The position numbers and the translations under genes were made by a program. Below are positions 44,580 through 52,775 of a stretch of 64,000 nucleotides of DNA, piece by piece. Source of the DNA: Microbacterium horticulturae (GTDB lineage Bacteria; Actinomycetota; Actinomycetes; Actinomycetales; Microbacteriaceae). Below the pieces are notes generated by a model. The model was not told where the DNA came from and made no database searches. It was given only the letters and a program-made list of their open reading frames with translations. Within the stretch, counting starts at the first letter, position 1. Each line of letters begins with the position of its first letter. The stretch lies in NCBI RefSeq assembly GCF_029094505.1, contig NZ_CP119108.1:1426001-1490000 (forward strand). The letters run 5' to 3'.

Positions 44580-46087
44580 GCGACATCATCCGTCTGACCG
44601 CGGCCGAACTGGCCGACAAGCTGGCCGCCGGCGAGATCTCGTCGGTCGAGGCCACGCAAGCCCACCTGGACCGCATCGCCGCCATTGACGGCGACGTGCA
44701 CGCGTTCCTGCACGTGAACGAGAAGGCGTTGGATGCCGCGGCCGACGTCGACCGCCGGCGCGCGGCCGGCGAGCAGCTCGGCCCCATCGCCGGCGTTCCG
44801 CTGGCCATCAAGGACGTGCTCGTCACCACCGACATGCCGTCCACGAGCGGATCGAAGATCCTCGAGGGCTACATGTCGCCGTTCGACGCGACGGTCGTCG
44901 CGCGCTCGCGCGCGGCGGACCTCATTCCGCTCGGCAAAACGAACATGGATGAGTTCGCGATGGGCTCGTCGACCGAGCACTCGGCGTACGGCGCCACCCA
45001 CAACCCGTGGGACCTCGAGCGCATCCCCGGCGGCTCGGGCGGTGGCTCGGCCGCCGCGGTGGCAGCCTTCGAGGCGCCGCTGGCGCTCGGCTCCGACACC
45101 GGCGGGTCGATCCGCCAGCCTGCGCACGTCACCGGCACCGTCGGCATGAAGCCGACCTACGGTGGTGTGAGCCGCTACGGCGCCATCGCCCTGGCCTCAT
45201 CGCTCGACCAGGTCGGACCCGTGACCCGCACCGTGCTCGACGCCGGCCTGCTGCACGACGCCATCGGCGGGCACGACCCGCACGACTCGACCTCACTGAC
45301 CGACGCGTGGCCGTCGTTCGCCGCCGCCGCCCGCGAGGGCGCCCGCGGCGACGTGCTCAAGGGTCTCAAGGTCGGCATCGTGACGGAGCTGCCCGACAGC
45401 GGCTTCCAGGCCGGGGTCGCCGCGTCGTTCCGCGCCTCGATCGAGCTTCTGCAGGCGCACGGCGCCGAGATCGTCGAGATCAGCGCACCGCACTTCGAGT
45501 ACGGTGTCGCCGCCTACTACCTCATCCTGCCGGCTGAGGCATCCAGCAACCTCGCGAAGTTCGACTCCGTGCGGTTCGGGATGCGCGCCGACGTTCCCGC
45601 AGGCACCGTCGAAGACGTCATGGCAGCGACCCGCGACGCCGGGTTCGGCGACGAGGTCAAGCGCCGTGTGATCCTCGGCACGTACGCGCTGTCGGCGGGG
45701 TACTACGACGCCTACTACGGCTCGGCGCAGAAGGTGCGCACGCTGATCCAGCAGGACTTCACCGCCGCCTTCGGTCAGGTCGACGTGATAGCGACGCCGT
45801 CTGCGCCGACCACGGCGTTCAAACTCGGTGAGAAGATCGGCGACCCGCTGCAGATGTACCTGAACGACCTGACGACCATCCCGGCGAACCTCGCGGGTGT
45901 TCCGGGCATCTCGATCCCGTCGGGCCTGGCTTCCGATGACGGGCTGCCCGTCGGCATCCAATTCCTCGCACCGGCGCGTGAAGACGCCCGGTTGTACCGT
46001 GTGGGCGCCGCACTCGAGGCCGCGCTCGTCGACTCATGGGGCGGCCCGCTGCTGGATCGTGCCCCCGTTCTGGGAGGGGCACGCTGA
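44576..46087 (+). CDS. gatA: Asp/Glu-tRNA amidotransferase subunit A (amidase)
   Basis: The 503-residue amidase has the Lys-Ser-Ser triad: K in PLAIKDVL (about 80), the Gly/Ser-rich signature [32 protein letters not shown] with the cis-Ser and nucleophile Ser (about 155-180), and [12 protein letters not shown]. It releases ammonia from glutamine and channels it to GatB. It overlaps gatC upstream (GTGA) and gatB downstream (TGATG), so the three subunits are coupled. Confidence 0.97.
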   Translation: MSDIIRLTAAELADKLAAGEISSVEATQAHLDRIAAIDGDVHAFLHVNEKALDAAADVDRRRAAGEQLGPIAGVPLAIKDVLVTTDMPSTSGSKILEGYMSPFDATVVARSRAADLIPLGKTNMDEFAMGSSTEHSAYGATHNPWDLERIPGGSGGGSAAAVAAFEAPLALGSDTGGSIRQPAHVTGTVGMKPTYGGVSRYGAIALASSLDQVGPVTRTVLDAGLLHDAIGGHDPHDSTSLTDAWPSFAAAAREGARGDVLKGLKVGIVTELPDSGFQAGVAASFRASIELLQAHGAEIVEISAPHFEYGVAAYYLILPAEASSNLAKFDSVRFGMRADVPAGTVEDVMAATRDAGFGDEVKRRVILGTYALSAGYYDAYYGSAQKVRTLIQQDFTAAFGQVDVIATPSAPTTAFKLGEKIGDPLQMYLNDLTTIPANLAGVPGISIPSGLASDDGLPVGIQFLAPAREDARLYRVGAALEAALVDSWGGPLLDRAPVLGGAR

Positions 46088-47583
46088 TGGCTGCGAAGAT
46101 CATGGACTTCGACAAGGCTCTTGAGCTGTTCGAGCCCGTGCTCGGCTTCGAGGTGCACGTCGAGCTGAACACCAAGACCAAGATGTTCTCCGATGCGCCC
46201 AACTCGTTCGGGCGCGAGCCGAACACCGATCTCGCGCCGGTCGACCTCGGCCTTCCGGGATCGATGCCCGTCGTCAACGAGCAGGCGGTGCGGTACTCGA
46301 TCAGCCTGGGCCTGGCCCTGGGCTGCTCGATCGCCGAGTCGTGCCGTTTCGCGCGCAAGAACTACTTCTACCCGGACCTGGGCAAGAACTACCAGATCTC
46401 GCAGTACGACGAGCCCATCGCATACGAGGGTCAGGTCGAGGTCGAGCTCGAAGACGGCACGCTGGTACAGGTGCCGATCGAGCGGGCGCACATGGAAGAG
46501 GATGCCGGAAAGCTGACCCACGTCGGGGGAGCAGCCGGTCGCATCCAGGGCGCCGAGTACTCGCTCGTCGACTACAACCGCGCGGGCGTGCCGCTGGTCG
46601 AGATCGTCACCAAGCCGATCTTCGGCGCCGAGCACAATGCTCCCCAGCTGGGCGCCGCCTACGTGCGCACGATCCGTGACATCGTCCGGTCGCTGGACAT
46701 CTCCGACGCGCGTATGGAGCGGGGAAACATCCGCTGCGACGCCAACGTCTCGCTGCGCCCGCGTGGCCAGGAGAAGCTGGGCACCCGCACCGAGACCAAG
46801 AACGTCAACTCGATGCGCTCGGTCGAGCGCGCGGTCCGGTACGAGATCCAGCGACAGGCGGCGATCCTCGCCGACGGCGGCACGATCACGCAGGAGACAC
46901 GGCACTGGCATGAAGACACCGGCGTGACCTCGCCGGGCCGCCCGAAGTCGGACGCCGACGACTACCGGTACTTCCCGGAGCCCGACCTGCTGCCCGTCGT
47001 GCCCTCGCGAGAGCTGGTCGAGCAGCTGCGCGCCGCTCTGCCCGAGCCGCCCGCGGCGCGTCGCCGTCGGCTGAAGACGGAGTGGGGCTTCACGGACCTC
47101 GAGTTCCAAGACGTCGCCAACGGCGGCGTGCTCGTCGAGGTCGAGCAGACCATCGCCGCCGGGACGACGCCCGCCGCCGCGCGCAAGTGGTGGACCGGCG
47201 AGATCGCCCGCCTGGCCAATGAGGCCGGGCGTGAGACCAGCGACCTGGTCGAGCCCGCCTCCGTGGCCGAGCTGCAGACGCTCGTCGACGCCGGCACCCT
47301 CACCGACAAGCTCGCCCGGCAGGTGCTGGAGGGCATGGTCGCCGGCGAGGGCAGCCCGCAGGAGATCGTGGATGCCCGGGGCCTGGCCGTCGTCTCCGAC
47401 GACGGAGCGCTCATCGCCGCGATCGATGAGGCGCTGAAGGCCCAGCCCGATGTGCTCGCCAAGATCAAGGACGGCAAGGTGCAGGCCGCCGGCGCCATCA
47501 TCGGCGCGGTCATGAAGGCCATGCGCGGGCAGGCCGACGCGGCCCGCGTGCGCGAACTCATTCTGGAGCGCGCCGCGCAGTAG
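46087..47583 (+). CDS. gatB: Asp/Glu-tRNA amidotransferase subunit B
   Basis: The 498-residue subunit has [18 protein letters not shown] at the start, [20 protein letters not shown] (the conserved GatB signature), the metal-site [41 protein letters not shown], the helical domain and a C-terminal YqeY-like tail (about 350-498). It phosphorylates misacylated Glu/Asp-tRNA and amidates it. ATG 46087 overlaps the gatA stop. A long hairpin follows the stop codon. Confidence 0.97.
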   Translation: MAAKIMDFDKALELFEPVLGFEVHVELNTKTKMFSDAPNSFGREPNTDLAPVDLGLPGSMPVVNEQAVRYSISLGLALGCSIAESCRFARKNYFYPDLGKNYQISQYDEPIAYEGQVEVELEDGTLVQVPIERAHMEEDAGKLTHVGGAAGRIQGAEYSLVDYNRAGVPLVEIVTKPIFGAEHNAPQLGAAYVRTIRDIVRSLDISDARMERGNIRCDANVSLRPRGQEKLGTRTETKNVNSMRSVERAVRYEIQRQAAILADGGTITQETRHWHEDTGVTSPGRPKSDADDYRYFPEPDLLPVVPSRELVEQLRAALPEPPAARRRRLKTEWGFTDLEFQDVANGGVLVEVEQTIAAGTTPAAARKWWTGEIARLANEAGRETSDLVEPASVAELQTLVDAGTLTDKLARQVLEGMVAGEGSPQEIVDARGLAVVSDDGALIAAIDEALKAQPDVLAKIKDGKVQAAGAIIGAVMKAMRGQADAARVRELILERAAQ

Positions 47584-47585
47584 CG

Positions 47586-47637
47586 GCATCCACTCGCGGA
47601 GGCCGCCGATGTCGGCGGTCTCCGCGAGAATGGATGC
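47586..47637. other. Long hairpin between gatB and dinB
   Basis: Arms 47593-47607 and 47614-47628 form a 15-bp stem (one G-U pair) with a 6-nt loop. Outer GCATCC (47586-47591) and GGATGC (47632-47637) extend it to the base before the dinB ATG. It could terminate gatCAB, but no T-tract follows. It also contains the GAGAAT (47626-47631) that lies 6 nt before the dinB start. Confidence 0.65.
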
Positions 47638-48897
47638 ATGGGACGCGGCGACGGATCGAGCAGACGTGTCTCGCCCGACGGTGCCGATGACACCGGCGCC
47701 GGCATCCTGCATGTCGACATGGACGCGTTCTACGCATCGGTCGAAGTGCTCGACGACCCCTCGTTGCGGGGCAAGCCCGTCATCGTGGGTGGCGTCGAGG
47801 GACGCGGCGTCGTCTCGAGCGCGACGTATGAGGCCCGCCGCTATGGCGTGCGCTCGGCCATGCCTGTGGGGCAGGCGCTGCGCCTATGCCCGGCGGCGAT
47901 CGTGGTGCCCCCGCACTTCGAGCGGTACCTCGCGCTGTCGGGTCGTGTCATGGACCTGTTCCACGAGGTCACACCGCTGGTCGAGCCGCTGTCGATCGAC
48001 GAAGCCTTCCTCGACGTGCGCGGCGCGCGCCGGCTGTGGGGCCCGCCGGGTCGGATCGCGCGGATGCTGCGTACCCGGGTCCAGGATGAGACCGGTCTGA
48101 CCTGCAGCGTGGGCGCAGCGGCCACCAAGCACGTCGCGAAGATCGCGTCGACCATGAGTAAACCCGATGGGCTGCTGATCGTCGCCGAGGCCGCCACCGA
48201 GTCGTTCCTCGAACCACTGAGCGTGCGCGCACTGTGGGGCGTGGGGCCGAAGTCGTCGGAGGCGCTGGAGTCCCGCGGCATCCGCACCGTCCACGACATC
48301 CGCGATACACCGCGGCCCGTGCTCGAGCGCATCCTCGGGGCGTCGATGGGCGACCGCATCTGGCATCTGGCACGCGGACTCGACGCCCGCGAGGTCGAGA
48401 CCGAGCGCATCGAGAAGAGCATCGGGCACGAAGAGACGTTCCGCACCGACATCGCCGACGAGCGGGTCCTGCGGGCGGAGTTGCGGCGCCTGGCCGATCG
48501 CGTCGGCGCGCGCCTGCGTGAAGCGCAATGGGAGGCCGCCACGGTTTCGATCAAGGTGCGCTTCGCGGACTTCTCCACCTACACACGTGCGCAGACCCTG
48601 TCCGAGCCGACGAACGTCGGGCAGCGCATCGGCGCCGCCGCCCTTGATCTGTTCGACCGCCTTGAACGGCCGTTGCCCCTCCGCCTGATCGGGGTGCGTG
48701 CCGAGAAGCTGCGCGCTGCAGGCGCCGGGGGACTCACCCTCTGGGACGACGACGCCGAATGGCGGCAGGTCGAAGGGGCGCTGGATGACGCGACCGCCCG
48801 CTTCGGGGCGGGAGTGGTCACGCGGGCAGCTCTCCTGGGTGAGCGGCGCGATGTGCGCGGCGTCACGCATCACCCGCCGGTTCGTCGACACGACTGA
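47638..48897 (+). CDS. dinB: DNA polymerase IV (Y-family)
   Basis: The 419-residue translesion polymerase has HVDMDAFYASVE (first metal Asp and steric-gate Phe), GRGVVSSATYEARRYGVRSAMP, the SIDEAFLDV catalytic Asp-Glu pair (about 120), CSVGAAATKHVAKIAS, a HhH thumb (LWGVGPKSSEALESRG) and a little finger to about 375. No LexA box is visible upstream, so SOS control is not evident. The C-terminus (GVTHHPPVRRHD) lacks a clear beta-clamp motif. The ATG follows a GAGAAT box with 6-nt spacing, inside a hairpin. Confidence 0.95.
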   Translation: MGRGDGSSRRVSPDGADDTGAGILHVDMDAFYASVEVLDDPSLRGKPVIVGGVEGRGVVSSATYEARRYGVRSAMPVGQALRLCPAAIVVPPHFERYLALSGRVMDLFHEVTPLVEPLSIDEAFLDVRGARRLWGPPGRIARMLRTRVQDETGLTCSVGAAATKHVAKIASTMSKPDGLLIVAEAATESFLEPLSVRALWGVGPKSSEALESRGIRTVHDIRDTPRPVLERILGASMGDRIWHLARGLDAREVETERIEKSIGHEETFRTDIADERVLRAELRRLADRVGARLREAQWEAATVSIKVRFADFSTYTRAQTLSEPTNVGQRIGAAALDLFDRLERPLPLRLIGVRAEKLRAAGAGGLTLWDDDAEWRQVEGALDDATARFGAGVVTRAALLGERRDVRGVTHHPPVRRHD

Positions 48898-48939
48898 GCG
48901 TCGACGCGATAGAGGGTGGGAATGCCGCCCGCGGACGGC

Positions 48940-48945
48940 TACCGT
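48940..48945 (+). promoter_or_regulatory. -10 box TACCGT, leaderless type (small glycine-rich protein)
   Basis: TACCGT with a 6-nt gap to the ATG at 48952. The gap GGGAAC is too near to be a useful ribosome site. Confidence 0.45.
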
Positions 48946-48951
48946 GGGAAC

Positions 48952-49272
48952 ATGCCCAACATCGCACTCGAGCTCGGCAAGCAGGCCGCGTCATTCGGCG
49001 TCAACGGCGCCTATGGCAAGCAGGAGGATGTCGACGGCATCCGCGTCATCCCGGTCGCCCTCAGCTGGACGGGCTTCGGCGGCGGATCCGACGAGGCCGG
49101 CAACGGCGGCGGGGGAGGCGGCGGCTACGCCGTGCCGATCGGCGCGTACGTGCGTCGCGGCGACGACCTTCGGTTCGAACCGAACATCGTCTCGTTCCTC
49201 GCCGTCGCGATCCCGTTCGTGTGGGTCGCAGGCCGCGCGCTCGCACGTGTCATCAAAGCCCTCAAGAAGTGA
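48952..49272 (+). CDS. Small glycine-rich protein, GerW/YtfJ-like
   Basis: The 106-residue protein has three parts: a start resembling a beta-rich domain (VNGAYGKQEDVDGIRVIPVALSWTGFGGG), a run of nine glycines with one Tyr nearby (about 58-68), and a hydrophobic C-terminus (ISFLAVAIPFVWVAGRALARVIKALKK-like) that could be one membrane helix with a basic end. The IPV...GFGGGS...GGGGGG...VPIGAYV order recalls the GerW/YtfJ family of spore-forming bacteria, whose role outside sporulation is unknown. The ATG is placed by a TACCGT box. Confidence 0.65.
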   Translation: MPNIALELGKQAASFGVNGAYGKQEDVDGIRVIPVALSWTGFGGGSDEAGNGGGGGGGYAVPIGAYVRRGDDLRFEPNIVSFLAVAIPFVWVAGRALARVIKALKK

Positions 49273-49834
49273 CACCGACGCGGTCGACGTTGCCCTGCGG
49301 GTGGCCGCCGACCGTGTTCTGACCGCCGTGCGGGCGGCCCCCTCGACAGCTCCGGTCGTGCTCGTCGACGGACGCAGTGGGGCCGGCAAGTCGACGCTCG
49401 CACGACTGCTGGTCGAGGAGTGGGGCGGTCCGGTGCAGCTTGTCGCCCTGGACTCGCTCTATCCGGGATGGGACGGGTTGGATGCGGGTGCCGAGCTCGC
49501 TCGGCGGTGCATCCTCGAGCCGCACCACCGGGGAGTGGAGGGTGTCTGGCGGCGCTGGGACTGGGCCGCGGAAGCTCCGGCGGAGGAACATCGCGTCGCG
49601 GCGGATCGTGCGCTGATCGTGGAGGGAGCGGGCATCCTCACTCCCGCGACGGCGCCGCTGGCCGAGGTCACACTGTGGCTGAACGCACCCGAGGCATCGA
49701 GGCGCACGCGGGCCCTCGATCGTGACGGAGACGCATATCGCCCGCACTGGGAGCGGTGGGCGCGCCAGGAGGAGCGGCACCTCGCACGCGACCGGCCCGA
49801 CGAGCTCGCCCTGATCGCGGTGGACGTGCCCTGA
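49247..49834 (+). CDS. P-loop nucleoside/nucleotide kinase-like protein
   Basis: The 195-residue protein has Walker A VDGRSGAGKSTLARLL (about 39-54), ALDSLYPGWDGLDAGAELARR as the substrate region of uridine-kinase-like proteins, the Walker B-like LIVEGAGILT, and a lid-like RRTRALDRDGDAYRPHWERW. The substrate is likely a nucleoside or sugar; this actinobacterial group is usually annotated only as ATP-binding protein. The start is uncertain: GTG 49247 overlaps the previous gene by 26 bp and keeps an N-terminal helix. GTG 49301 would remove 18 residues; neither has a clear ribosome site. Confidence 0.75.
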   Translation: MSSKPSRSDTDAVDVALRVAADRVLTAVRAAPSTAPVVLVDGRSGAGKSTLARLLVEEWGGPVQLVALDSLYPGWDGLDAGAELARRCILEPHHRGVEGVWRRWDWAAEAPAEEHRVAADRALIVEGAGILTPATAPLAEVTLWLNAPEASRRTRALDRDGDAYRPHWERWARQEERHLARDRPDELALIAVDVP

Positions 49835-49865
49835 GCGCGCCGCGCGCGAACTGGTGCCGAAGGCC

Positions 49866-50324
49866 CTAGGCCTGCTGGACGAGCATCTCCAGGCGGTACC
49901 CGAGCCAGTCGTACACACCGAAACGAGGGTCGTCCTCGTCGTGGTCGTCTTCGTCTGATACGCCGAGTCGCGACGCCAGCACCAGCCTCAGTGCGGCCAA
50001 TGACCGCAGCCACGCCTCGAACTGTTCGGGGGAGAGGGCGATGGTCACCTCTTCGAGCGACTCCGTGTCTGTGCGTGGCATCTCGAAGGGGACGCCCAGC
50101 GTCTCGAGCACGGTCTGCGCGTCCTCCTGGCGACGCGACAGGAGATCGGATGCCGTCAGATCGCGGAACTGGCGTGACGCTTCGGTGTCGTCGGGATACG
50201 CGTCGGGGGTGAGTCGCTGCACCGCTGGATCGGCGTTGTCCGCAGCATCCATCAACTCACGGAACTGGCGCAGAAGCTCGGCCAGGTTCGCTGCCTCGAT
50301 GCGGGTGATCTGCACAACGGTCAT
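49866..50324 (-). CDS. DUF2017 protein
   Basis: The 152-residue acidic soluble protein has the DUF2017 pattern: ITRIEAANLAELLRQFRELM at the start, ASRQFRDLTASDLLSRRQEDAQ, the SPEQFEAWLRSLAALRLVLASRLG helix, an acidic loop DEDDHDEDDP, then VYDWLGYRLEMLV. Its role is unknown. In many actinobacteria it follows clpS, as here: its start overlaps the ClpS stop by 4 bp, so a link to N-end-rule proteolysis is suggested only by context. Confidence 0.88.
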   Translation of the reverse strand: MTVVQITRIEAANLAELLRQFRELMDAADNADPAVQRLTPDAYPDDTEASRQFRDLTASDLLSRRQEDAQTVLETLGVPFEMPRTDTESLEEVTIALSPEQFEAWLRSLAALRLVLASRLGVSDEDDHDEDDPRFGVYDWLGYRLEMLVQQA

Positions 50325-50620
50325 TGCGGGGCCTTCCGGATGGTGGCCCAGAGGCCGTAGTCGTGCATGGCCTGTGCGTGCAGTTCCATCTGCTCGCGCG
50401 GTCCCTCGGCGACGACGGCGTGGCCGTCGTGATGCACGGAGAGCATGAGCCGCGTGGCGACCTCGCGCGGGTAGCCGAAGTACTGCTCGAGAACGCGCAC
50501 GACGTAGCTCATGAGATTGACCGGGTCGTTCCAGACCACCGTCTGCCAGGGCCGGTCGGGAACGACCGACTGATTCAGATCGACATCTTCGCGGGTGTCG
50601 GGGGCCGCCATCAGGTTCAT
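50321..50620 (-). CDS. clpS: ATP-dependent Clp protease adaptor ClpS
   Basis: The 99-residue adaptor has PWQTVVWNDPVNLMSYVVRVL (the N-degron pocket with NDP), REVATRLMLSVHHDGHAVV and REQMELHAQAMHDYGLWATI. It hands proteins with destabilising N-termini to ClpA/ClpC-ClpP. ATG 50618-50620 is preferred because it overlaps the metallopeptidase stop (ATGA); an ATG two codons upstream is possible. It lies in a three-gene unit with the metallopeptidase and DUF2017. Confidence 0.95.
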   Translation of the reverse strand: MNLMAAPDTREDVDLNQSVVPDRPWQTVVWNDPVNLMSYVVRVLEQYFGYPREVATRLMLSVHHDGHAVVAEGPREQMELHAQAMHDYGLWATIRKAPQ

Positions 50621-50967
50621 GCCCATCCCAACTCATGGAGGCGGTCATCGTCGATGCCGTAGAAGTGGGCGATCTCGTGCACGAGCGTCGTGTGCACCTC
50701 ATCGCGCAACTCGGCCTCGTCGGCGCAGACATCGAGGTGCGGCTCGCGGTAGACGATGATGCGGTCGGGCAGTTCGCCGACGCCGTAGCGATCGCGCTCG
50801 GTCAGCGCCCACCCGTCATACAGGCCCAGCAGATCGAGGCTGCCGTCTTCGGGGCGGTCCTCGACGACGAAGACCACGTTGTCGAGACCTTCGACCATGT
50901 CGTCGGGAAGGTGGTCGAGCTCATCGACGACGAGAGCCTCGAACGCTTCGGCATCCATGTCCAGCAT
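50617..50967 (-). CDS. Metallopeptidase family protein (zincin, minimal)
   Basis: The 116-residue protein has the zinc-binding HEIAHFYGIDDDRLHELG near the C-terminus (HExxH with a downstream Asp/His ligand set) and an N-terminal helix AFEALVVDELDHLPDDMVEGLDNVVFVVED. This is the minigluzincin type (formerly DUF1025). Substrates are unknown. It is the first gene of a unit with clpS and DUF2017, which suggests a part in proteolysis. Confidence 0.92.
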   Translation of the reverse strand: MLDMDAEAFEALVVDELDHLPDDMVEGLDNVVFVVEDRPEDGSLDLLGLYDGWALTERDRYGVGELPDRIIVYREPHLDVCADEAELRDEVHTTLVHEIAHFYGIDDDRLHELGWA

Positions 50968-51089
50968 CCGTGGTTCCTACTCTTGACGTCGATGAAGGGA
51001 TGGCTCCATCTTCGCAGGCGCAACCGGACAGCGCGGCCGTGGCGGAAACAGGTGAGGTCCACGCCAGGGCATGGACCTCACCGTTGTGG

Positions 51090-51162
51090 GGTGGCTGACG
51101 GGGCTTGAACCCGCGACCCCCGCGACCACAACGCGGTGCTCTACCAACTGAGCTACAGCCAC
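51090..51162 (-). tRNA. tRNA-His (GTG)
   Basis: The minus strand folds into a full cloverleaf: acceptor GTGGCTG/CAGCCAC, D arm GCTCAGTTGGTAGAGC, anticodon stem CCGCG/CGCGG around loop TTGTGGT (anticodon GTG), and T arm GGGTTCAAGCCCC-like. An extra G at position -1 (complement of 51163) opposite discriminator C is the hallmark of tRNA-His. CCA is not encoded. Confidence 0.97.
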
Positions 51163-51198
51163 CATGTTCCCGCTCTCACGGGCAACCAGAAAATTCTC

Positions 51199-51825
51199 TC
51201 ACACCTGAGGCGCAAACGACGAAACGGCGGCGGCAGCGGCCGCCTTGGCGTCGTCGCTGGTGGGGCCGGGCTGCGCGACGAACACCGCATCGCGGTAGTA
51301 GGCCAGTTCACGGATGGACTCGCGGATGTCGGCGAGGGCCCGATGACCCCCGTCTTTCGCCGGTGCGTGGAAGTACGCACGGGGATACCAGCGCCGCGCG
51401 AGCTCCTTGATGCTGGAGACATCGACGTTGCGGTAGTGCAGCCAGTTGTCGACCTTCGGCATGTACTTCGCCAGGAACATGCGATCGGTCCCGATCGTGT
51501 TGCCGGCCAGCGGCGCCTTGCCCGCCAGGGGCACGAAGCGCTTGATGTAGGCAAGGGTGAGGCTCTCGGCCTCCTGCAGGCTCACGCCCTGCGGGATCTC
51601 TTCGATCAGCCCTGACGTCGTGTGCATCTTCGTGACGAAATCGCCCATGTGATCGAGCGCCGCGGGAGTGGGCCGGATCACGACCTGCAAGCCCGGGTCG
51701 AGCACATTGAGCTCGAAATCCGTGACGACGACGGCGATCTCGACAAGCTCATCGACACTGAGGTCGAGGCCTGTCATCTCGCAGTCGATCCATACGAGCC
51801 GGTCGTTTTCGGATGCTCCTGCCAT
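51199..51825 (-). CDS. orn: Oligoribonuclease
   Basis: The 208-residue DEDDh exonuclease has LVWIDCEMTGLDLSVDELVEIAVVVTDFEL (D and E of Exo I), NTIGTDRMFLAKYMP (Exo II), DVSSIKELARRWYP, and the Exo III His-Asp in KDGGHRALADIRESI. It degrades 2-5 nt RNA and pGpG, the end product of c-di-GMP breakdown. It sits between tRNA-His and tRNA-Arg on the same strand. TAGGAT lies 6 nt before the ATG, so it is likely transcribed alone as a leaderless mRNA. Confidence 0.97.
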   Translation of the reverse strand: MAGASENDRLVWIDCEMTGLDLSVDELVEIAVVVTDFELNVLDPGLQVVIRPTPAALDHMGDFVTKMHTTSGLIEEIPQGVSLQEAESLTLAYIKRFVPLAGKAPLAGNTIGTDRMFLAKYMPKVDNWLHYRNVDVSSIKELARRWYPRAYFHAPAKDGGHRALADIRESIRELAYYRDAVFVAQPGPTSDDAKAAAAAAVSSFAPQV

Positions 51826-51831
51826 GCGTTC

Positions 51832-51837
51832 ATCCTA
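51832..51837 (-). promoter_or_regulatory. -10 box TAGGAT, leaderless type (orn)
   Basis: TAGGAT on the minus strand with a 6-nt gap to the orn ATG, placed between tRNA-Arg and orn. Confidence 0.55.
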
Positions 51838-51867
51838 CTGACCGGTACGGACACGACGATCGCAGAG

Positions 51868-51940
51868 CCCCTCCGGGAGGATTCGAACCCCCGACCTTGC
51901 GGGTAGAAACCGCTCGCTCTGTCCCCTGAGCTACGGAGGG
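51868..51940 (-). tRNA. tRNA-Arg (TCT)
   Basis: Minus-strand cloverleaf: acceptor CCCTCCG/CGGAGGG, D arm GCTCAGGGGACAGAGC, anticodon stem GCGG/CCGC around loop TTTCTAC (anticodon TCT, reading AGA), T arm GGGGGTTCGAATCCTCC with GTTCGAATC. Discriminator G; CCA not encoded. AGA is a rare codon in this GC-rich genome. No integrase or 3'-end duplication is nearby. Confidence 0.95.
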
Positions 51941-52043
51941 AAAGGTGCTTACAGGGTATCGAACAGCAGTGGCTTCCGGGAACAGGCCTGGCGTGGCGTG
52001 TGGCCGCGGCGTACGGTCGGCAGTGCGCGGAGGAGGTCATGCG

Positions 52044-52268
52044 ATGAACGAGCAGACAGCGGGGAACGAAACGCGGCACGCGGTGTGGGTGGCCTACGGA
52101 ACGGGTGGCGTCGTCGGCAGCATCCGCGAAGGTGACGACGGGTGGACCGTCACCATGGCGGGAGCGGACCGGGCGGGGGGAACGTACCCTTCCATGGAAG
52201 TGGCGAAGGCGGCACTGCACTCGGCGATGACACCCGGCAGCGAGTGGCCGCGATTCGAGCAGCACTGA
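52044..52268 (+). CDS. Small hypothetical protein
   Basis: The 74-residue soluble protein starts MNEQTAGNETRHAVWVAYG after a strong GGAGGAGG site. It contains WTVTMAGADRAGGTYPSMEVAKAALHSAM, a beta-strand/helix pattern with a conserved-looking Tyr-Pro-Ser. I do not recognise a family. Its stop lies in a hairpin shared with the convergent hypothetical gene, whose product has a comparable strand-helix ending (FWSLDDAVDCLRYAR). Both may be small relatives of the same beta-alpha fold, which is speculative. Confidence 0.6.
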   Translation: MNEQTAGNETRHAVWVAYGTGGVVGSIREGDDGWTVTMAGADRAGGTYPSMEVAKAALHSAMTPGSEWPRFEQH

Positions 52269-52294
52269 CGCACGCCGCGTGGTGTGCGCGTCAG
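52265..52294. terminator. Hairpin shared by two convergent stop codons
   Basis: CTGACGC (52265-52271) and GCGTCAG (52288-52294) form a 7-bp stem with a 16-nt loop. The TGA of the plus-strand gene (52266-52268) and the stop of the minus-strand gene (52291-52293) occupy equivalent places in the two arms. No T-tract, so factor-dependent or bidirectional pausing is more likely than classical termination. Confidence 0.45.
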
Positions 52295-52548
52295 CGCGCG
52301 TAACGCAGGCAGTCGACGGCGTCGTCGAGGGACCAGAAAGCCCCGAGCTCGCGGAACGATCGTGACCCGGGGTGGTAGTGCAGTGCCCGGTAGCGGGTTC
52401 CGCGCGCCTCGGTGACCGTGTCGACGTGGCCGATGATGAGCCCTGCGGCGTCGACGAGGCGCCAGCGGCTGTCGCCGATCGGGATCAGTCGCAGTCCGAG
52501 CCCGGGGCGCAGCCGCGGGGATGGGGCAGTGCGTGTTGTCATGACCAT
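52291..52548 (-). CDS. Small hypothetical protein
   Basis: The 85-residue soluble protein contains LGLRLIPIGDSRWRLVDAAGLIIGHVD, then TRYRALHYHPGSRSFRELGAFWSLDDAVDCLRYAR, giving a beta-meander followed by a short helix. No family recognised. ATG 52548 is chosen because GGAGG lies 5 nt upstream; the 32 extra residues of the longer reading lack support. It is convergent with the small gene at 52044 and divergent from the SSB paralogue. Confidence 0.55.
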   Translation of the reverse strand: MVMTTRTAPSPRLRPGLGLRLIPIGDSRWRLVDAAGLIIGHVDTVTEARGTRYRALHYHPGSRSFRELGAFWSLDDAVDCLRYAR

Positions 52549-52699
52549 GATGACCTCCTCCACTCGAAGATAGGTGCGACCTCCGACATTGAACTCATCG
52601 GTTCCTCCCCAGAACCCGCCCAACGGCGAAATCACGGTCGCCATCCACAGATGTCCTGATCAGCGCCCCGTCAATGAGTCCGTCGCGACAGAGTGGAGT

Positions 52700-52753
52700 C
52701 TGCTCCGGTGCTCACTGGGCACGGGGCACCGGAGCAGCCGGGCGGCTGCCCGG
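52700..52753 (+). other. Two abutting hairpins in the ssb leader
   Basis: Hairpin 1 has perfect 12-bp arms CTGCTCCGGTGC (52700-52711) and 52726-52737 around a 14-nt loop. Hairpin 2 starts on the next base: CCGGGC-ggct-GCCCGG (52738-52753). The SSB ATG follows 22 nt later with GGAAAGGA between. No T-tract is present. Together they suggest a structured regulatory leader. Confidence 0.6.
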
Positions 52754-52775
52754 CAGTGTCGGAAAGGACAGTGAG

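Noticed and set aside
47560..47640. LexA/SOS box upstream of dinB
   Set aside because: No GAAC-N4-GTTC-like element; only the hairpin and -10-like sequence are present.
51090..51940. tRNA genes as integration sites for a mobile element
   Set aside because: No integrase, no duplicated tRNA 3' end and no composition shift next to either tRNA; the neighbours are core genes.
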